Shown here piece after piece: positions 40,155 to 49,534 of a stretch of 51,439 bases of DNA. A model generated the notes under the pieces. The model searched no databases, was not told the DNA's origin, and saw only the letters and a program-made list of their open reading frames with translations. The stretch covers positions 1 through 51,439 of the forward strand of contig NZ_CAKMMF010000035.1 of the NCBI RefSeq assembly GCF_927798095.1. The letters run 5' to 3'. Each line of letters opens with the position of its first letter. Within the stretch, counting starts at the first letter, position 1. The DNA is from Paenibacillus plantiphilus. Lineage in GTDB: Bacteria; Bacillota; Bacilli; Paenibacillales; Paenibacillaceae. A program made the position numbers and the translations under genes.

Positions 40155-41405
40155 CTACACCCAGCCGCGCAGCCGCGATGCTTCCGCTACCTTCCTTACA
40201 CCAACCATATAGGCGGCAAGCCGCATGTTCACCTTGCGCGTAGTGTGCAGCTCGTAGACCTGTTTGAAGCCGCGGACCATCATATCCTTAAGCTTCGTAT
40301 CTACTTCCTCTTCCGACCAATAATAGCCCTGATTGTTCTGCACCCACTCAAAGTAGGAGACGATAACGCCCCCGCTGCTTGCCAGAACATCCGGCACCAG
40401 CAGGATGCCGCGATCTGTCAATATGCGTGTCGCTTCCAGCGTTGTGGGACCATTAGCGGCCTCAACGACGATTTTGGCGCGGATCCGGTCAGCATTGTCA
40501 ATCGTGATCTGATTCTCAATAGCTGCTGGTACTAGTATATCGCAATCGAGCGTCAGTAGCTCATCATTGGAGATTGTATTCTTGAACAAGTTGGTAACAG
40601 TACCGAATGAATCTCTGCGGTCAAGCAAATATTCAATATCCAGCCCATTCTCATTATACAACGCGCCGTTCACATCGGAAATAGCAATAACTTTAGCCCC
40701 TGCCTCATGCATGAACTTGGCGAGGTAGCTGCCTGCATTTCCGAAGCCCTGAATGACGACGCGGGCGCTTGCCAGCGGGATGTTCTTCATCTTGAGCGCT
40801 TCATCGATCATGAGCGCAACACCGCGCGCTGTCGCGCTCTCGCGGCCTAATGAACCGCCAAGCACAATAGGCTTTCCTGTAATAAATCCTGGAGAGTCAA
40901 ACTCGCGAATACGGCTGTACTCATCCATCATCCAAGCCATAATCTGGGAGTTCGTCATCACATCGGGAGCAGGGATATCTTTGGCCGGACCTACAAGCTG
41001 GCTAATTGCCCTTACATAGCCCCGGCTTAGCCGTTCCAGTTCGTAGAACGACATTTGACGGGGATCGCAGATAATGCCGCCTTTGCCTCCGCCGTACGGC
41101 AAATCTGCTATTCCGCATTTCAATGTCATCCAGATGGACAATGCTTTGACCTCATCCAAATTCACCCCGGGATGGAATCGGACCCCGCCCTTGGTTGGAC
41201 CTACCGCATCATTGTGCTGTGCGCGATAGCCAACAAACACGCGGGTCTTCCCATCATCCATTCGAACCGGTATTCTTACCGTCAGAATACGAATGGGCTC
41301 CTTCAGCAGCTCAATCATATCATCGCCGTAGCCCAGCTTTCTGAGCGCTTCCTCTATTACAATTTGTGTCGATATCAGCACATCGTTATTGTTGGTCTCC
41401 GTCAC
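40155..41405 (-). CDS. gudB: NAD-specific glutamate dehydrogenase
   Basis: Catabolic enzyme that deaminates glutamate to 2-oxoglutarate. The signature region GPTKGGVRFHP (residues about 73-83) and PYGGGKGGI carry the substrate lysines; PAPDVMT follows, and GFGNAGSYLAKF near residue 220 is the NAD-binding Rossmann. 416 residues. The start is GTG 41405, eight bases after AAGGTGGGGA; the frame to 41456 includes this site. Not an obviously decryptified form, since no direct repeat is seen in the active-site region. Confidence 0.94.
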   Translation of the reverse strand: MTETNNNDVLISTQIVIEEALRKLGYGDDMIELLKEPIRILTVRIPVRMDDGKTRVFVGYRAQHNDAVGPTKGGVRFHPGVNLDEVKALSIWMTLKCGIADLPYGGGKGGIICDPRQMSFYELERLSRGYVRAISQLVGPAKDIPAPDVMTNSQIMAWMMDEYSRIREFDSPGFITGKPIVLGGSLGRESATARGVALMIDEALKMKNIPLASARVVIQGFGNAGSYLAKFMHEAGAKVIAISDVNGALYNENGLDIEYLLDRRDSFGTVTNLFKNTISNDELLTLDCDILVPAAIENQITIDNADRIRAKIVVEAANGPTTLEATRILTDRGILLVPDVLASSGGVIVSYFEWVQNNQGYYWSEEEVDTKLKDMMVRGFKQVYELHTTRKVNMRLAAYMVGVRKVAEASRLRGWV

Positions 41406-41555
41406 TGAGCTCGTCCCCACCTTTTTTTGTACTAATATGAACGTGATGCTGTCCAACTATGCGAAAGCTCCCCCAATTGCCATAAGCAAGACAAACAAAG
41501 AGCATCTGCATACGGCTATGATACCGCAGCTGACGCTCCCTTATAAATGTTTATT

Positions 41556-42164
41556 TTAAAAATGAGTGCAAATTTCCTGAACAGCTTTGGCTGGAACGAT
41601 GACCTTGCCGTATTCTTCAAGAATAGCGGTCGTTACTGACGTCGCCTCTCCAAACTCAGCGAGAAGGGCGATAATAGCATGATACCGCGGCAGCTCCAAT
41701 CCAACCGGTTCAAATGCCAGCATATATTTGCCGTTGTAGGCATATAAGCGTCCATCGTCTGTCAGCTCAGCTGCCTGCAGCATCTTGCTGACGGAAATGA
41801 CATCCTCAATATCGCGAAACGCATATAATACGACATCGCTTTGTTCAAGAGTCACCTCAAGCTCATAGACGTCTTCATCGTTGTCTTCATCCTCTAAAGC
41901 CCGTTCCTCGTGCTTTCCATTCACCTTGCCTCTTGTGACAATGACAACCATACCTTGAGCAGGAAGGGCAAACACCTCAACTGCAAGCGGACCGCTCGCA
42001 TCGAAGCCCAGTTCATTATAGGCCTGATCCATCATCTCGCTGAATAGCTCATGCACTTTCGGAATTTCGCGCCACATATCGTCCTTCTGGATCCCACGCT
42101 CCAGCAGGTCGTCGAACGTCAGAAATATTCGTATTTTGTCTTGATTGAGTCGTTCGATTTTCAT
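41556..42164 (-). CDS. mecA: ClpC adaptor protein MecA
   Basis: Adaptor that brings substrates such as ComK to the ClpCP protease. The N-terminal MKIERLNQDKIRIFLTFDDL substrate domain, an acidic linker (ALEDEDNDEDVYE, residues about 95-107) and the C-terminal ClpC-binding domain (YAFRDIEDVISVSKML) are clear. 202 residues; B. subtilis MecA is slightly longer. The start is ATG 42164 with AAGGAGG seven bases upstream. It could be the second paralogue (MecB/YpbH), since B. subtilis ypbH lies at this map place. Confidence 0.88.
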   Translation of the reverse strand: MKIERLNQDKIRIFLTFDDLLERGIQKDDMWREIPKVHELFSEMMDQAYNELGFDASGPLAVEVFALPAQGMVVIVTRGKVNGKHEERALEDEDNDEDVYELEVTLEQSDVVLYAFRDIEDVISVSKMLQAAELTDDGRLYAYNGKYMLAFEPVGLELPRYHAIIALLAEFGEATSVTTAILEEYGKVIVPAKAVQEICTHF

Positions 42165-42345
42165 GATAGGATCCTCCTTTTCGAGGGCATCTGCTTCGTT
42201 GATATGGAGCAAAGCACTGTTCTGAAAGCGCACCATCCTGGCAGTTTCTGTTATTACAGTGTATGAAGCAGCAGCAAAATGGTGATTAAATCGTGCTATG
42301 TAACTATGTTATCATGTCTGTCCTTTGAATGCACTAGTGTGGAGT

Positions 42346-42404
42346 GAAAAAAAGAATCGTTTGAGCCGTTTGCTTCAATACGCAACGAAACGGTCAAACG
42401 ATTC
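42346..42404 (-). terminator. Terminator of the 107-aa hypothetical gene
   Basis: On the minus strand GAATCGTTTGA pairs with TCAAACGATTC, with an inner CCGTTT/AAACGG, and seven T follow. It starts directly after the stop at 42411. Confidence 0.9.
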
Positions 42405-42410
42405 ATTTTA

Positions 42411-42734
42411 TTAATGCGTTTTACTGCCTTCTGCTGCAATGCGCTCCGCTTCCTTCTTGACTGCCGGATCGCTATTCATCAGCATTTCAATCTGTCCCCA
42501 AGCCGCAGCCGAATTCTCAGGAGCGGTTCCATTGGTTTTCGGTGCGGAATGCTTTGAATTATTTTTTCCTGCTGTCGTGTTGATTACCGCTTCAATAGTA
42601 CGACCCTTCAAGCCTGATGCCATGTTGGCGCAAGCTGCTGTCGCCCAGGCGAACATTCCCGGCCGCTTCTTAGCGACATAGGCCGCAGCCATAGCGCCAG
42701 CCAGACTGCCCAGCAAAAAACCCGTCCATCTCAT
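42411..42734 (-). CDS. Hypothetical protein with N-terminal membrane helix
   Basis: A 107-residue protein I do not recognise. The first 20 residues (GFLLGSLAGAMAAAYVAKKR) are a glycine/alanine-rich helix of the YtxH type, then a basic-neutral middle and a hydrophilic tail (EIEMLMNSDPAVKKEAERIA). It has AAGGAGGATGGC upstream and a strong terminator behind, so it is a real single-gene unit. Confidence 0.65.
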   Translation of the reverse strand: MRWTGFLLGSLAGAMAAAYVAKKRPGMFAWATAACANMASGLKGRTIEAVINTTAGKNNSKHSAPKTNGTAPENSAAAWGQIEMLMNSDPAVKKEAERIAAEGSKTH

Positions 42735-42910
42735 ATGCCATCCTCCTTATTTCTAATGGGTTCCGCGATTAGTTTTGCCCTTGCTGCTACGCGTCATCCC
42801 ACTATAAAATAAGGAAAGCAGCTGCCATGCATGGCATGTGCCCTTCCGAAATATGATACAATAAAGACAATTTCAGATGTAGACTATTCGATTTCAGCAG
42901 GAGGACAATG

Positions 42911-43834
42911 ATGCTTGCCACACGGACTGCCAGAACGATTACAACCCTTCTCCTCGCACTTCTCTTAATGGTCGGCTGCAGTACAACTCAGAAGGAAACA
43001 AGCAATTCCGGGACTGGGAATACCCCTGATCCGTCACAGGAATCGTCGCAGCCCGATGGGCAGACATCACCCGAGACGCCGCCAACTGAAGCAGCAGGCA
43101 GCGAGGATGAGCCAACTGCACAGCCGGAAGAAGACCCGCCAGCAAAGGATGACGAGCCAGCTCAAACAGAAGCGAAGGAAAAGCTGTACCGCATGAATGC
43201 CGCTTACCGATTCGAGCCAATTGACAAGGAGACTTCGGATAAGGTTGTTCTGCTTACCTTCGACGATGGGCCCAAGGAGGCTGAAATGATCGACTCCATG
43301 CTGGATACGCTGGATAAGCATAAAGCCAAGGCAATTTTCTTTGTGAACGGATATCGGGTGAAGCAGCATCCCGAGCTGCTCAAAAAAATTGCTGATCGCG
43401 GTCAAACAATCGGCAATCATTCCTGGGATCATATTGACTTGAAGAAACAAACGAAAGAGGAAATTGAGAAGCAGCTTGGAGACGTTCAAACCATTGTCAA
43501 GGAAACAATCGGCAACTCGCCTGTGTTTTTCCGTCCACCCTTCGGCTCAGGAGGCGATAAGGTGAAGCAGATTGCGCGAGAACACGGCATGCTGTTCATG
43601 ACCTGGTCGAACGGCTCGCTGGATTGGGACAAGAGCACGAAGGATAAGCCTGACAAGGTCATTAGCAATGTGATGGAGCAGTTGCATCCAGGGGCCAACA
43701 TTCTGATGCATGAGCTTCCATGGACAGATAAAGCGCTGGACACCCTGCTTGCCAAGCTGGAGGAGAAAGGCTATTCCTTTATTGACCCGGCGACGATTGA
43801 CCTTGGCCTTGATGAGGCTCGGAACGCAAAGTAA
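42911..43834 (+). CDS. Polysaccharide deacetylase lipoprotein (NodB domain)
   Basis: Predicted cell-surface carbohydrate esterase 4. The signal ends in the lipobox LLMVGC, with the cysteine near residue 24, followed by a 75-residue Pro/Glu/Thr-rich spacer. The NodB domain starts near residue 110: TFDDGP (metal and base aspartates), GNHSWDH (H-x3-H metal site), RPPFGSGG and ILMHELP. All catalytic positions are intact. The substrate is probably peptidoglycan or another surface glycan. The start is ATG 42911, six bases after GGAGG; ATG 42908 is too close. Its 3' end overlaps the convergent metallophosphoesterase by 56 bases. Confidence 0.92.
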   Translation: MLATRTARTITTLLLALLLMVGCSTTQKETSNSGTGNTPDPSQESSQPDGQTSPETPPTEAAGSEDEPTAQPEEDPPAKDDEPAQTEAKEKLYRMNAAYRFEPIDKETSDKVVLLTFDDGPKEAEMIDSMLDTLDKHKAKAIFFVNGYRVKQHPELLKKIADRGQTIGNHSWDHIDLKKQTKEEIEKQLGDVQTIVKETIGNSPVFFRPPFGSGGDKVKQIAREHGMLFMTWSNGSLDWDKSTKDKPDKVISNVMEQLHPGANILMHELPWTDKALDTLLAKLEEKGYSFIDPATIDLGLDEARNAK

Positions 43835-44651
43835 AGAGATGAAGCTCGGCCGGAACCTTCAAGCGCATTGGAATTTTGGAGGTGCCGAATCCGCAGCTGA
43901 CGAACAACCGGGGCGACGCTGCTCCGGTTGTTCTTTCATTCGTATCGATATACCAGCCTCTGCTGAATGACCTGACCGAAGCGGTCTTGAGCAGCGGCCC
44001 GTACATCGGCAGCACGATCTGTCCGCCGTGCGTATGGCCTGTCAGAATAAGATCAACCGCTGTATCCGGCTTGAACTTTCTGAGAATGATGGGGTCATGT
44101 GCCAGCAGCAGCGTGAACAGCTCCTCTTCTGCCTCATGCTCGCTTAGCGCTTGCTCCAGCTGTGCCCGGCCTGTTCGCGGATCATCAACGCCTGCTAGCC
44201 TGAATCGGCTGCCGTCCCGCTGTTCCATTACAACGGCCTCGTTGACTAGCACTCGCACTCTTTCCTCCTGAAGCAGCACTTCGAATGGCCTAATGTCCTC
44301 ATCATAATCATGATTGCCGTATACCATATACACGGGAGCTATCGATGCCAGCTTGCGAATATTGTCTCTGCAACGCGAGAGAGGAACCTTCCGCTCACGA
44401 AGATCTCCACCGATCAGAACAAGGTCTACTCTTCCTTCTTCCCTGCATTGCTGGATAATAGTGTCTGGAATCGTCCGTCTATGTATATCCGAGATGAACA
44501 GCAGCTTCGTTCCGTCGAATGCAGGCGGCAGACGATGCAAAACAATTTCTTGCCGATCCAATTGATAATGATAGGAATGGCGAATCATGTGCAGAATCAG
44601 AATGGCAACAGCGGCCGTTATTATCGTAATACCTACAGCAACAACAATCAT
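43779..44651 (-). CDS. Membrane-anchored metallophosphoesterase
   Basis: A 290-residue calcineurin-like phosphoesterase (YkuE/YaeI-like). An N-terminal membrane helix (VVAVGITIITAAVAILILHM) is followed by the metal motifs SDIHRR (D-x-H), GGDLRERK, GNHDYD and GHTHGGQ. The YaeI group cleaves UDP-sugar or lipid phosphates; the true substrate is open. The C-terminal 18 residues are encoded opposite the end of the deacetylase gene (56-base overlap). It follows the 80-residue gene at 44708 on the same strand with a 56-base gap. Confidence 0.88.
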   Translation of the reverse strand: MIVVAVGITIITAAVAILILHMIRHSYHYQLDRQEIVLHRLPPAFDGTKLLFISDIHRRTIPDTIIQQCREEGRVDLVLIGGDLRERKVPLSRCRDNIRKLASIAPVYMVYGNHDYDEDIRPFEVLLQEERVRVLVNEAVVMEQRDGSRFRLAGVDDPRTGRAQLEQALSEHEAEEELFTLLLAHDPIILRKFKPDTAVDLILTGHTHGGQIVLPMYGPLLKTASVRSFSRGWYIDTNERTTGAASPRLFVSCGFGTSKIPMRLKVPAELHLFTLRSEPHQGQGQSSPGQ

Positions 44652-44707
44652 GATCAGCTCTCAGCTCCCCGCTATGCCGCATTGAGCAGCATGACTCCGT
44701 AATTGTT

Positions 44708-44950
44708 TTAAGGCATTTGCAATTCCCCTGAGTTATGCCTGCCCCACAGCAGCAAGCCGCCCAGGAGCAGGATGAACAAGACAGTCAACACACGATAGAA
44801 CCATGCCGTCATCTTTCCTTTATTAGAAGGATGAGTCTTCCTTCTTGAAGGGATTGCCCCCTCCTCAGCCTGCATCTCGGCAGCAGCCTCACGTTTGGAA
44901 TCGCGCCTCAGCGTTCTGGATCGACTGCCAAATTTATCCATTCTACTCAT
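44708..44950 (-). CDS. Small basic single-helix membrane protein
   Basis: An 80-residue protein with a 45-residue charged N-terminal part (SRSRTLRRDSKREAAAE) and one membrane helix (VLTVLFILLLGGLLLWG), leaving about ten residues outside. I do not recognise it. The start is ATG 44950, with CGGAGGGAAC upstream; it overlaps the CPBP gene stop (ATGA), so the two are coupled. Confidence 0.6.
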   Translation of the reverse strand: MSRMDKFGSRSRTLRRDSKREAAAEMQAEEGAIPSRRKTHPSNKGKMTAWFYRVLTVLFILLLGGLLLWGRHNSGELQMP

Positions 44951-45540
44951 TGTTCCCTCCGAAAACGAATCAACAATCCCATGATCATATCGATTAGAAA
45001 GTGGGCGATTATCGGTGCCCATAGCGTACCTGTCTCTGTATAGATCCACCCAAGCGCATAGCTGATCGAGAACACAAGGCCTGTCGGTATCCAGTGCCTC
45101 AAGTAGCGGACATGGATGGTCGCAAACAAGATGCTGGTCCAATATGGCCCAATATTATGCTGGATCGCTCCACGAAACAAGGTCTCCTCGCACACCGCTA
45201 TAACAAAGGACATGACAACGATATGCCAGACAGGACGGCTGCGGAAAATACGGTCGTTCACACCCCCGTCATCGCTGACTTCATCAGGCACGAAGCGGGA
45301 TATTAGCAAATCCACAACAATGACAAGCGCCGCCAATCCGGCTCCCCATAGAATGAAGGAAGCCCCCTCAGGAAGCTTGAATAATAAAAATGGGTTTCTG
45401 TGCTGAAATAAAATCCAGATGAAGCCGATAATAAATGTAATGGCTTGCGTGGCATACAAATTAATGAGTAATAGACGGTCATCGATTTGGTCAATTGTTA
45501 CTTTTTTGAACCGAATTTTGCGTATGTCGAATTTTTTCAT
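44947..45540 (-). CDS. CPBP family intramembrane metalloprotease (YpbD-like)
   Basis: A 197-residue multi-pass membrane protein of the CAAX protease and bacteriocin-processing (CPBP) family. Motifs: EETLFRGAI near residue 118 (EE-x3-R), the histidine of FATIHVRYL near residue 140, and AHFLIDMIMG near residue 183. Position in the serA-side cluster matches ypbD in B. subtilis. The substrate is unknown. The start has AGGCGG upstream. It is divergent from the membrane-anchored protein at 45701. Confidence 0.85.
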   Translation of the reverse strand: MKKFDIRKIRFKKVTIDQIDDRLLLINLYATQAITFIIGFIWILFQHRNPFLLFKLPEGASFILWGAGLAALVIVVDLLISRFVPDEVSDDGGVNDRIFRSRPVWHIVVMSFVIAVCEETLFRGAIQHNIGPYWTSILFATIHVRYLRHWIPTGLVFSISYALGWIYTETGTLWAPIIAHFLIDMIMGLLIRFRREQ

Positions 45541-45700
45541 AGTTTACCGCCTATCATGAAGGTTCATATTTCATTTTTGAGAATTTTACCCTATACTAAT
45601 AGGACAATTGATTCATATCGATGAACAAGATGACGCAATTCTGCTTTATGCGACATCCGTCCTTATTATAATGACGACAAATGGAACGAGGAGATTTAAC

Positions 45701-46627
45701 ATGGAGAAACGACTGACACGTACTGAATTGCTCTTTAGCTTTGGCTTTCTATTCATGCTTGTTGTTGCTGTCGGAGCCTTTTTCTACGGCGTTCAAATCG
45801 GTTCAGACAAAACGGAATCGAAATTCATCGAGCAAACGAAGCATCTGAGCTCTACTAAGGAAGGCGTTGTAACCGCTTATCAGCAGCAAGACCTCGTTTC
45901 TTTCTATCATACCGTATTTTTGCCTTATCGTGAATTTCAAAACGAATGGTTTGCAAGCTTACATAAAATGTCCTCGCAGCAGCTTGTCGATTCTTCCTCT
46001 GCTCTGAAGGAATTATCCAGTCTGGCCAAGCAGAAGTATAAGGAAGCGGAGCATGCCTCCGTTCCCAAAACATCGCCGCTGCTTGAAGAGGCTCAGCTGC
46101 AATTCCTGAAAGGTCTCAAGATGTTCCAGGAAGCGGCAGACCGCGGCGCAGTATCCGCCAAAGAGCTGTCTGCTGCAGAACTGCTCGCTGCCTTGAAGCA
46201 GGATGCTTATTATCTAGAAGGCGTAAAGCACACGATGGCCGGCCAGCAAAACTATTATGATGCCATGTTGAAATGGGCTTCGAGCGTCAATCCTAACATT
46301 CCGAGCAATTACGCCAATCCTGATGTGCTTGAGATCGCTGCTTGGAAGGCACTGCCGCTTGTTATCAAGAACAAGCTGATGGCTGAGCAGTTGAATGTCC
46401 GCAAGCAGCTTGCATCCTTCTATCCGCAGGATCTGACAACTCGCGTGGATGAATTTATTTTATCAGGCCAAGCCAGCAAAATGAAAATGAAAACGGTCGA
46501 TGCAATCGTCGATCTGCTTATTAATACGGAGGCTGTTCGCTCCGGCGATTTCAGCGGAAGCAAGGCTCAGCTGTATACGAAAGACCTATTGCCGCAGCTG
46601 CCGTTCTTCTTCCCCGAGAAAGAATAA
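45701..46627 (+). CDS. Membrane-anchored hypothetical protein
   Basis: A 308-residue protein I do not recognise. One membrane helix (LLFSFGFLFMLVVAVGAFFYG, residues about 10-30), then a long mainly helical extracytoplasmic part without cysteines or catalytic signature. The start is ATG 45701 with GAGGAG nine bases upstream. The reading frame extends upstream to 45608 without a binding site and is rejected. It ends just before the hairpin at 46630 shared with the convergent rhodanese gene. Confidence 0.65.
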   Translation: MEKRLTRTELLFSFGFLFMLVVAVGAFFYGVQIGSDKTESKFIEQTKHLSSTKEGVVTAYQQQDLVSFYHTVFLPYREFQNEWFASLHKMSSQQLVDSSSALKELSSLAKQKYKEAEHASVPKTSPLLEEAQLQFLKGLKMFQEAADRGAVSAKELSAAELLAALKQDAYYLEGVKHTMAGQQNYYDAMLKWASSVNPNIPSNYANPDVLEIAAWKALPLVIKNKLMAEQLNVRKQLASFYPQDLTTRVDEFILSGQASKMKMKTVDAIVDLLINTEAVRSGDFSGSKAQLYTKDLLPQLPFFFPEKE

Positions 46628-46629
46628 TA

Positions 46630-46656
46630 GTTTCCAGTACTAATCGTACTGGAAAC
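46630..46656. terminator. Symmetric hairpin between two convergent genes
   Basis: A perfect 11-bp stem (GTTTCCAGTAC and its complement) with loop TAATC. It starts two bases after the plus-strand gene stop and covers the last codons of the rhodanese gene, so it lies inside that coding region. No T-run on either strand. Confidence 0.7.
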
Positions 46657-46969
46657 CATCATAAAGAGAGGCTATGGCGGCCATTCCACCTGCAACGTTG
46701 CGGAGGCTGTCATAGCCTTTTTGCTGCAAAAAATGGCAGACCGCCGCACTGCGCACGCCGTGAGCGCAAACAATATACAGCGTTTTATCCGCTGCCAGCT
46801 CATGAAGTCGGTCAGGAATCGTATTCATCGGTATGAGCGACGATTGCTCCAGATGGTAATATTCCCATTCCGCTTCTTCGCGCACATCGATGATCTGTTC
46901 AGCATCCAGCTGGCCTGAACGCAACAGCTCGACGAATAATTCCGGCTCCAAATCGCTCCAATTATTCAA
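46640..46969 (-). CDS. Single-domain rhodanese-like sulfurtransferase
   Basis: A 109-residue rhodanese domain that would carry sulfane sulfur on a cysteine persulfide. The active loop CAHGVRS (Cys, then five residues) near residue 68 is intact, and IIDVREEAEWEYYHLEQS is the typical N-terminal part. I place the start at TTG 46969, since GGGGGAG lies five bases upstream. The ATG at 46984 has no binding site. The partner is unknown. Its 3' end overlaps the hairpin at 46630-46656. Confidence 0.85.
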   Translation of the reverse strand: MNNWSDLEPELFVELLRSGQLDAEQIIDVREEAEWEYYHLEQSSLIPMNTIPDRLHELAADKTLYIVCAHGVRSAAVCHFLQQKGYDSLRNVAGGMAAIASLYDGFQYD

Positions 46970-47054
46970 GCAATCTCCCCCCATACATCTGCTAATACCT
47001 TAACTTCTTGCGGTTGATCATAACGAAATTTTCACAAATGAGCAAGTTTCGGCA

Positions 47055-47082
47055 TTGCTTTTGTCTGCATCCTTGCTATAAA
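47055..47082 (+). promoter_or_regulatory. Candidate serA promoter
   Basis: TTGCTT, 16 bases, TATAAA (in TATAAAAT). The 120-base leader to the serA ATG has a small hairpin (GTTTC...GAGAC near 47130-47152). I see no T-box, no known riboswitch and no other gene in 46970-47207. Confidence 0.45.
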
Positions 47083-47207
47083 ATAGTAAAGTCTAATGTG
47101 TCTCAGTTGTGAGGGGATGCATGCTTTGAAATTGAGTTTCTACTTGGAGACGTGACATGATGTGCGTTTCTACTTTTTTTACATATGCTTGTAGGAGGCA
47201 ATTCGAC

Positions 47208-48800
47208 ATGTTTAAAGTACTAGTCTCAGATCCAATCAGCGATCTCGGCATTCAGAAGCTTGCAGACGCTGAGGATGTAACCATCGACAAGAAGCCTGGA
47301 CTTAGCGAGGACGAGCTTGTCGCCATTATCGGCGATTATGACGCTCTTCTCGTTCGCAGCCAGACGCGCGTAACTCCGCGCATTATGGAAGCAGGCAAGC
47401 AACTGAAAGTTGTTGGACGTGCTGGCGTAGGTGTCGACAACATCGACCTGAACGCAGCAACACAGCGTGGTATTATTGTTATCAATGCGCCTGACGGCAA
47501 CACGATTACGACCTGCGAGCACACCTTCGCCATGATTATGGCAGTAGCCCGCCACATTCCCCAAGCCTATCAGAAGACTGTAAGCGGCGTGTGGGATCGC
47601 AAATCGTTCCTTGGCGTAGAGCTTCGCAATAAAGTGCTCGGCGTTATGGGCATGGGCCGGATCGGCAGCGAGGTAGCCAAGCGTGCCAAAGCGTTCGGTA
47701 TGGAAATTTGGGGCTATGACCCATTCTTGACCGAAGATCGTGCGGAAGCGCTGGGCATTCGTCTATCCTCCGTCGATGATATCGTTCGCAATGCGGACTT
47801 TATGACGGTTCATACACCGCTTACGCCTGAGACTCGCCATATGATTTCCAGCAAGCAGTTCGAAGTGATGAAGAAAGGCATGCGGATCGTCAACTGTGCG
47901 CGCGGCGGCATTATCGATGAGCTCGCACTTGTCGAAGCAATCGAGCAAGGAATCGTAGCCGGCGCTGCTTTCGACGTATTCGAAGTGGAGCCACCGGCAG
48001 CCGATCATCCTTTCCTGAAGCTTCCGCAGGTCATCGTAACGCCTCACCTTGGCGCTTCCACTGTTGAAGCACAAGAGAATGTTGCGATTGACGTATCGGA
48101 GCAGGTGTTGAACATCCTGCGTGGCAAACCGTTCATCAATGCGGTTAACATGCCGCCAATCCCTGCTAACCTGTTGAACATTCTGCAGCCTTACTTCCCT
48201 CTTGGAGAGAAGCTCGGCAACTTTGCAGCGCAATTGGCAGAAGGTGCTGTAGAAGAGATAACGGTTAGCTACTCCGGTGAATTGGCCGATGTAGACACTC
48301 AACCGCTTACTCGTTATGTTGTGCGCGGCGTGCTGTCCCATCATCTCGGCTCCGAGCAGGTCAATGTCGTGAACTCGCTCCATCTTGCCAAGGAACGCAA
48401 TGTGAACATTGTCATTCAAAAGTCACAAGTTTCGCGCGACTTTACGAACCTCGTGACAGTAACGCTTCGTTCCAAGAAGGAAGAGCGTTTGGTAGCGGGT
48501 ACGCTGCTGTCCGGTTATGGTCCGCGTGTCGTGCAAATCGACAAGTTCCCGGTCGATGTTTCTCCTGAGGGCAATCTGATCCTTGTCTCGCATAATGACA
48601 AGCCAGGTATCATTGGCCGTGTCGGAACACTTCTCGGCAACAATGACGTGAATATCGCGACCATGCAGGTTGGACGTAAAATTATTGGCGGTGCTGCGAT
48701 TATGGTGCTTTCCGTCGATAAAGGAACGCCAAAAGAAGTGCTCACCGAGCTCGCCAGCCTTCCTGACTTGAACAATGCGAAAGAAATTAATCTGTTCTAA
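47208..48800 (+). CDS. serA: D-3-phosphoglycerate dehydrogenase
   Basis: First enzyme of serine synthesis. It oxidises 3-phosphoglycerate to phosphohydroxypyruvate using NAD. In order: substrate-binding domain (1-100 and 285-320), NAD-binding Rossmann [17 protein letters not shown] near residue 148, catalytic Arg in [10 protein letters not shown], Glu in EVEPP and His in TPHLGAST. An ASB domain and a C-terminal ACT domain follow (about 455-530; [16 protein letters not shown]), which in other species give serine feedback control. 530 residues. The start is ATG 47208 with TAGGAGG upstream. A strong terminator follows. Confidence 0.97.
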   Translation: MFKVLVSDPISDLGIQKLADAEDVTIDKKPGLSEDELVAIIGDYDALLVRSQTRVTPRIMEAGKQLKVVGRAGVGVDNIDLNAATQRGIIVINAPDGNTITTCEHTFAMIMAVARHIPQAYQKTVSGVWDRKSFLGVELRNKVLGVMGMGRIGSEVAKRAKAFGMEIWGYDPFLTEDRAEALGIRLSSVDDIVRNADFMTVHTPLTPETRHMISSKQFEVMKKGMRIVNCARGGIIDELALVEAIEQGIVAGAAFDVFEVEPPAADHPFLKLPQVIVTPHLGASTVEAQENVAIDVSEQVLNILRGKPFINAVNMPPIPANLLNILQPYFPLGEKLGNFAAQLAEGAVEEITVSYSGELADVDTQPLTRYVVRGVLSHHLGSEQVNVVNSLHLAKERNVNIVIQKSQVSRDFTNLVTVTLRSKKEERLVAGTLLSGYGPRVVQIDKFPVDVSPEGNLILVSHNDKPGIIGRVGTLLGNNDVNIATMQVGRKIIGGAAIMVLSVDKGTPKEVLTELASLPDLNNAKEINLF

Positions 48801-48818
48801 ATTGAGCAGATAAACAAT

Positions 48819-48864
48819 AAAAAGAACGCATGCTTGGGTAAATTGCCCTGCTGCGTTCTTTTTG
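48819..48864 (+). terminator. Terminator of serA
   Basis: AAAAAGAACGCA pairs with TGCGTTCTTTTT around a loop with GGGTAAATTGCCC, followed by GTTCT. It starts about 20 bases after the serA stop. Confidence 0.9.
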
Positions 48865-48906
48865 TTCTCATTTGGAGGCCGTTAACAAAATGGTATAGCT
48901 ACTATT

Positions 48907-49026
48907 TTATTTATTCACATCTAGAGCTGGGCCAGAAAAAGCTGGATCAACGCGGTTAATATAAACGGGTTCGCCTTTAGCAGTTTTCACCCCTTGTACA
49001 ACTAAACAAACCTGTGAATCTTGACA
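48907..49026 (-). pseudogene. Short orphan coding fragment
   Basis: In one minus frame about 39 codons read as protein-like sequence ending ...KTAKGEPVYINRVDPAF...LDVNK before a stop, with no start of their own; a stop closes the frame at once upstream. It overlaps the end of the Nudix gene. It may be the tail of a decayed gene. Confidence 0.25.
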
Positions 49027-49490
49027 TTACATTCTAACGTTGTCGCAGTGATATATTCAACATAATTCACAGAGCCGTTAAAGTTCAAATAAGCTTCATA
49101 TCGCATGCGGATTGCGGGTAAAGTAATAAAATCCAAAACATTTTCCTTTGGAACCCACCTACACTCGCTCGTTTCATCAGAAGCAGCTAACTCTCCACCC
49201 ACAGCTTTGCACATGAAATCAAACATGACCTTCGTAGGTACATCAGTCACACCGTCATACCACTTATGTGCGGCTGTATTCGAAACAACACTAATTAATT
49301 GGCTAACAGTAGCGTCTATTCCACTTTCCTCTTTGATTTCACGAATCACGCCATCAATCAGGTTCTCTCCAACTTCAGTTATCCCACCAGGATATACCCA
49401 ACCATCGTCATGGGCTTTTACTAATAGAATATTTCCATTTCCATCTTCTACAATTCCGCCTGCTGATACAATATGTGTTGGAAACGCCAT
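49002..49490 (-). CDS. Nudix hydrolase
   Basis: A 162-residue hydrolase of nucleoside diphosphates linked to another moiety. The Nudix box is complete: GGITEVGENLIDGVIREIKEESG (G-x5-E-x7-REU-x-EE-x-GU, residues about 37-59). It starts MAFPTHIVSAGGIVEDG. The start is ATG 49490 with AGGAGG seven bases upstream. The longer frame to 49565 is a fusion with transposase remnant sequence. It lies in a region of decayed mobile DNA and is isolated from other genes. The substrate is unknown. Confidence 0.9.
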   Translation of the reverse strand: MAFPTHIVSAGGIVEDGNGNILLVKAHDDGWVYPGGITEVGENLIDGVIREIKEESGIDATVSQLISVVSNTAAHKWYDGVTDVPTKVMFDFMCKAVGGELAASDETSECRWVPKENVLDFITLPAIRMRYEAYLNFNGSVNYVEYITATTLECNVKIHRFV

Positions 49491-49534
49491 TTCACAACCT
49501 CCTAATTCAGTGAATAACACCATTAAAGCGGTCC

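Noticed and set aside
47083..47207. Riboswitch or T-box leader of serA
   Set aside because: Only a small hairpin is seen; no T-box motif, terminator/antiterminator pair or known aptamer core.
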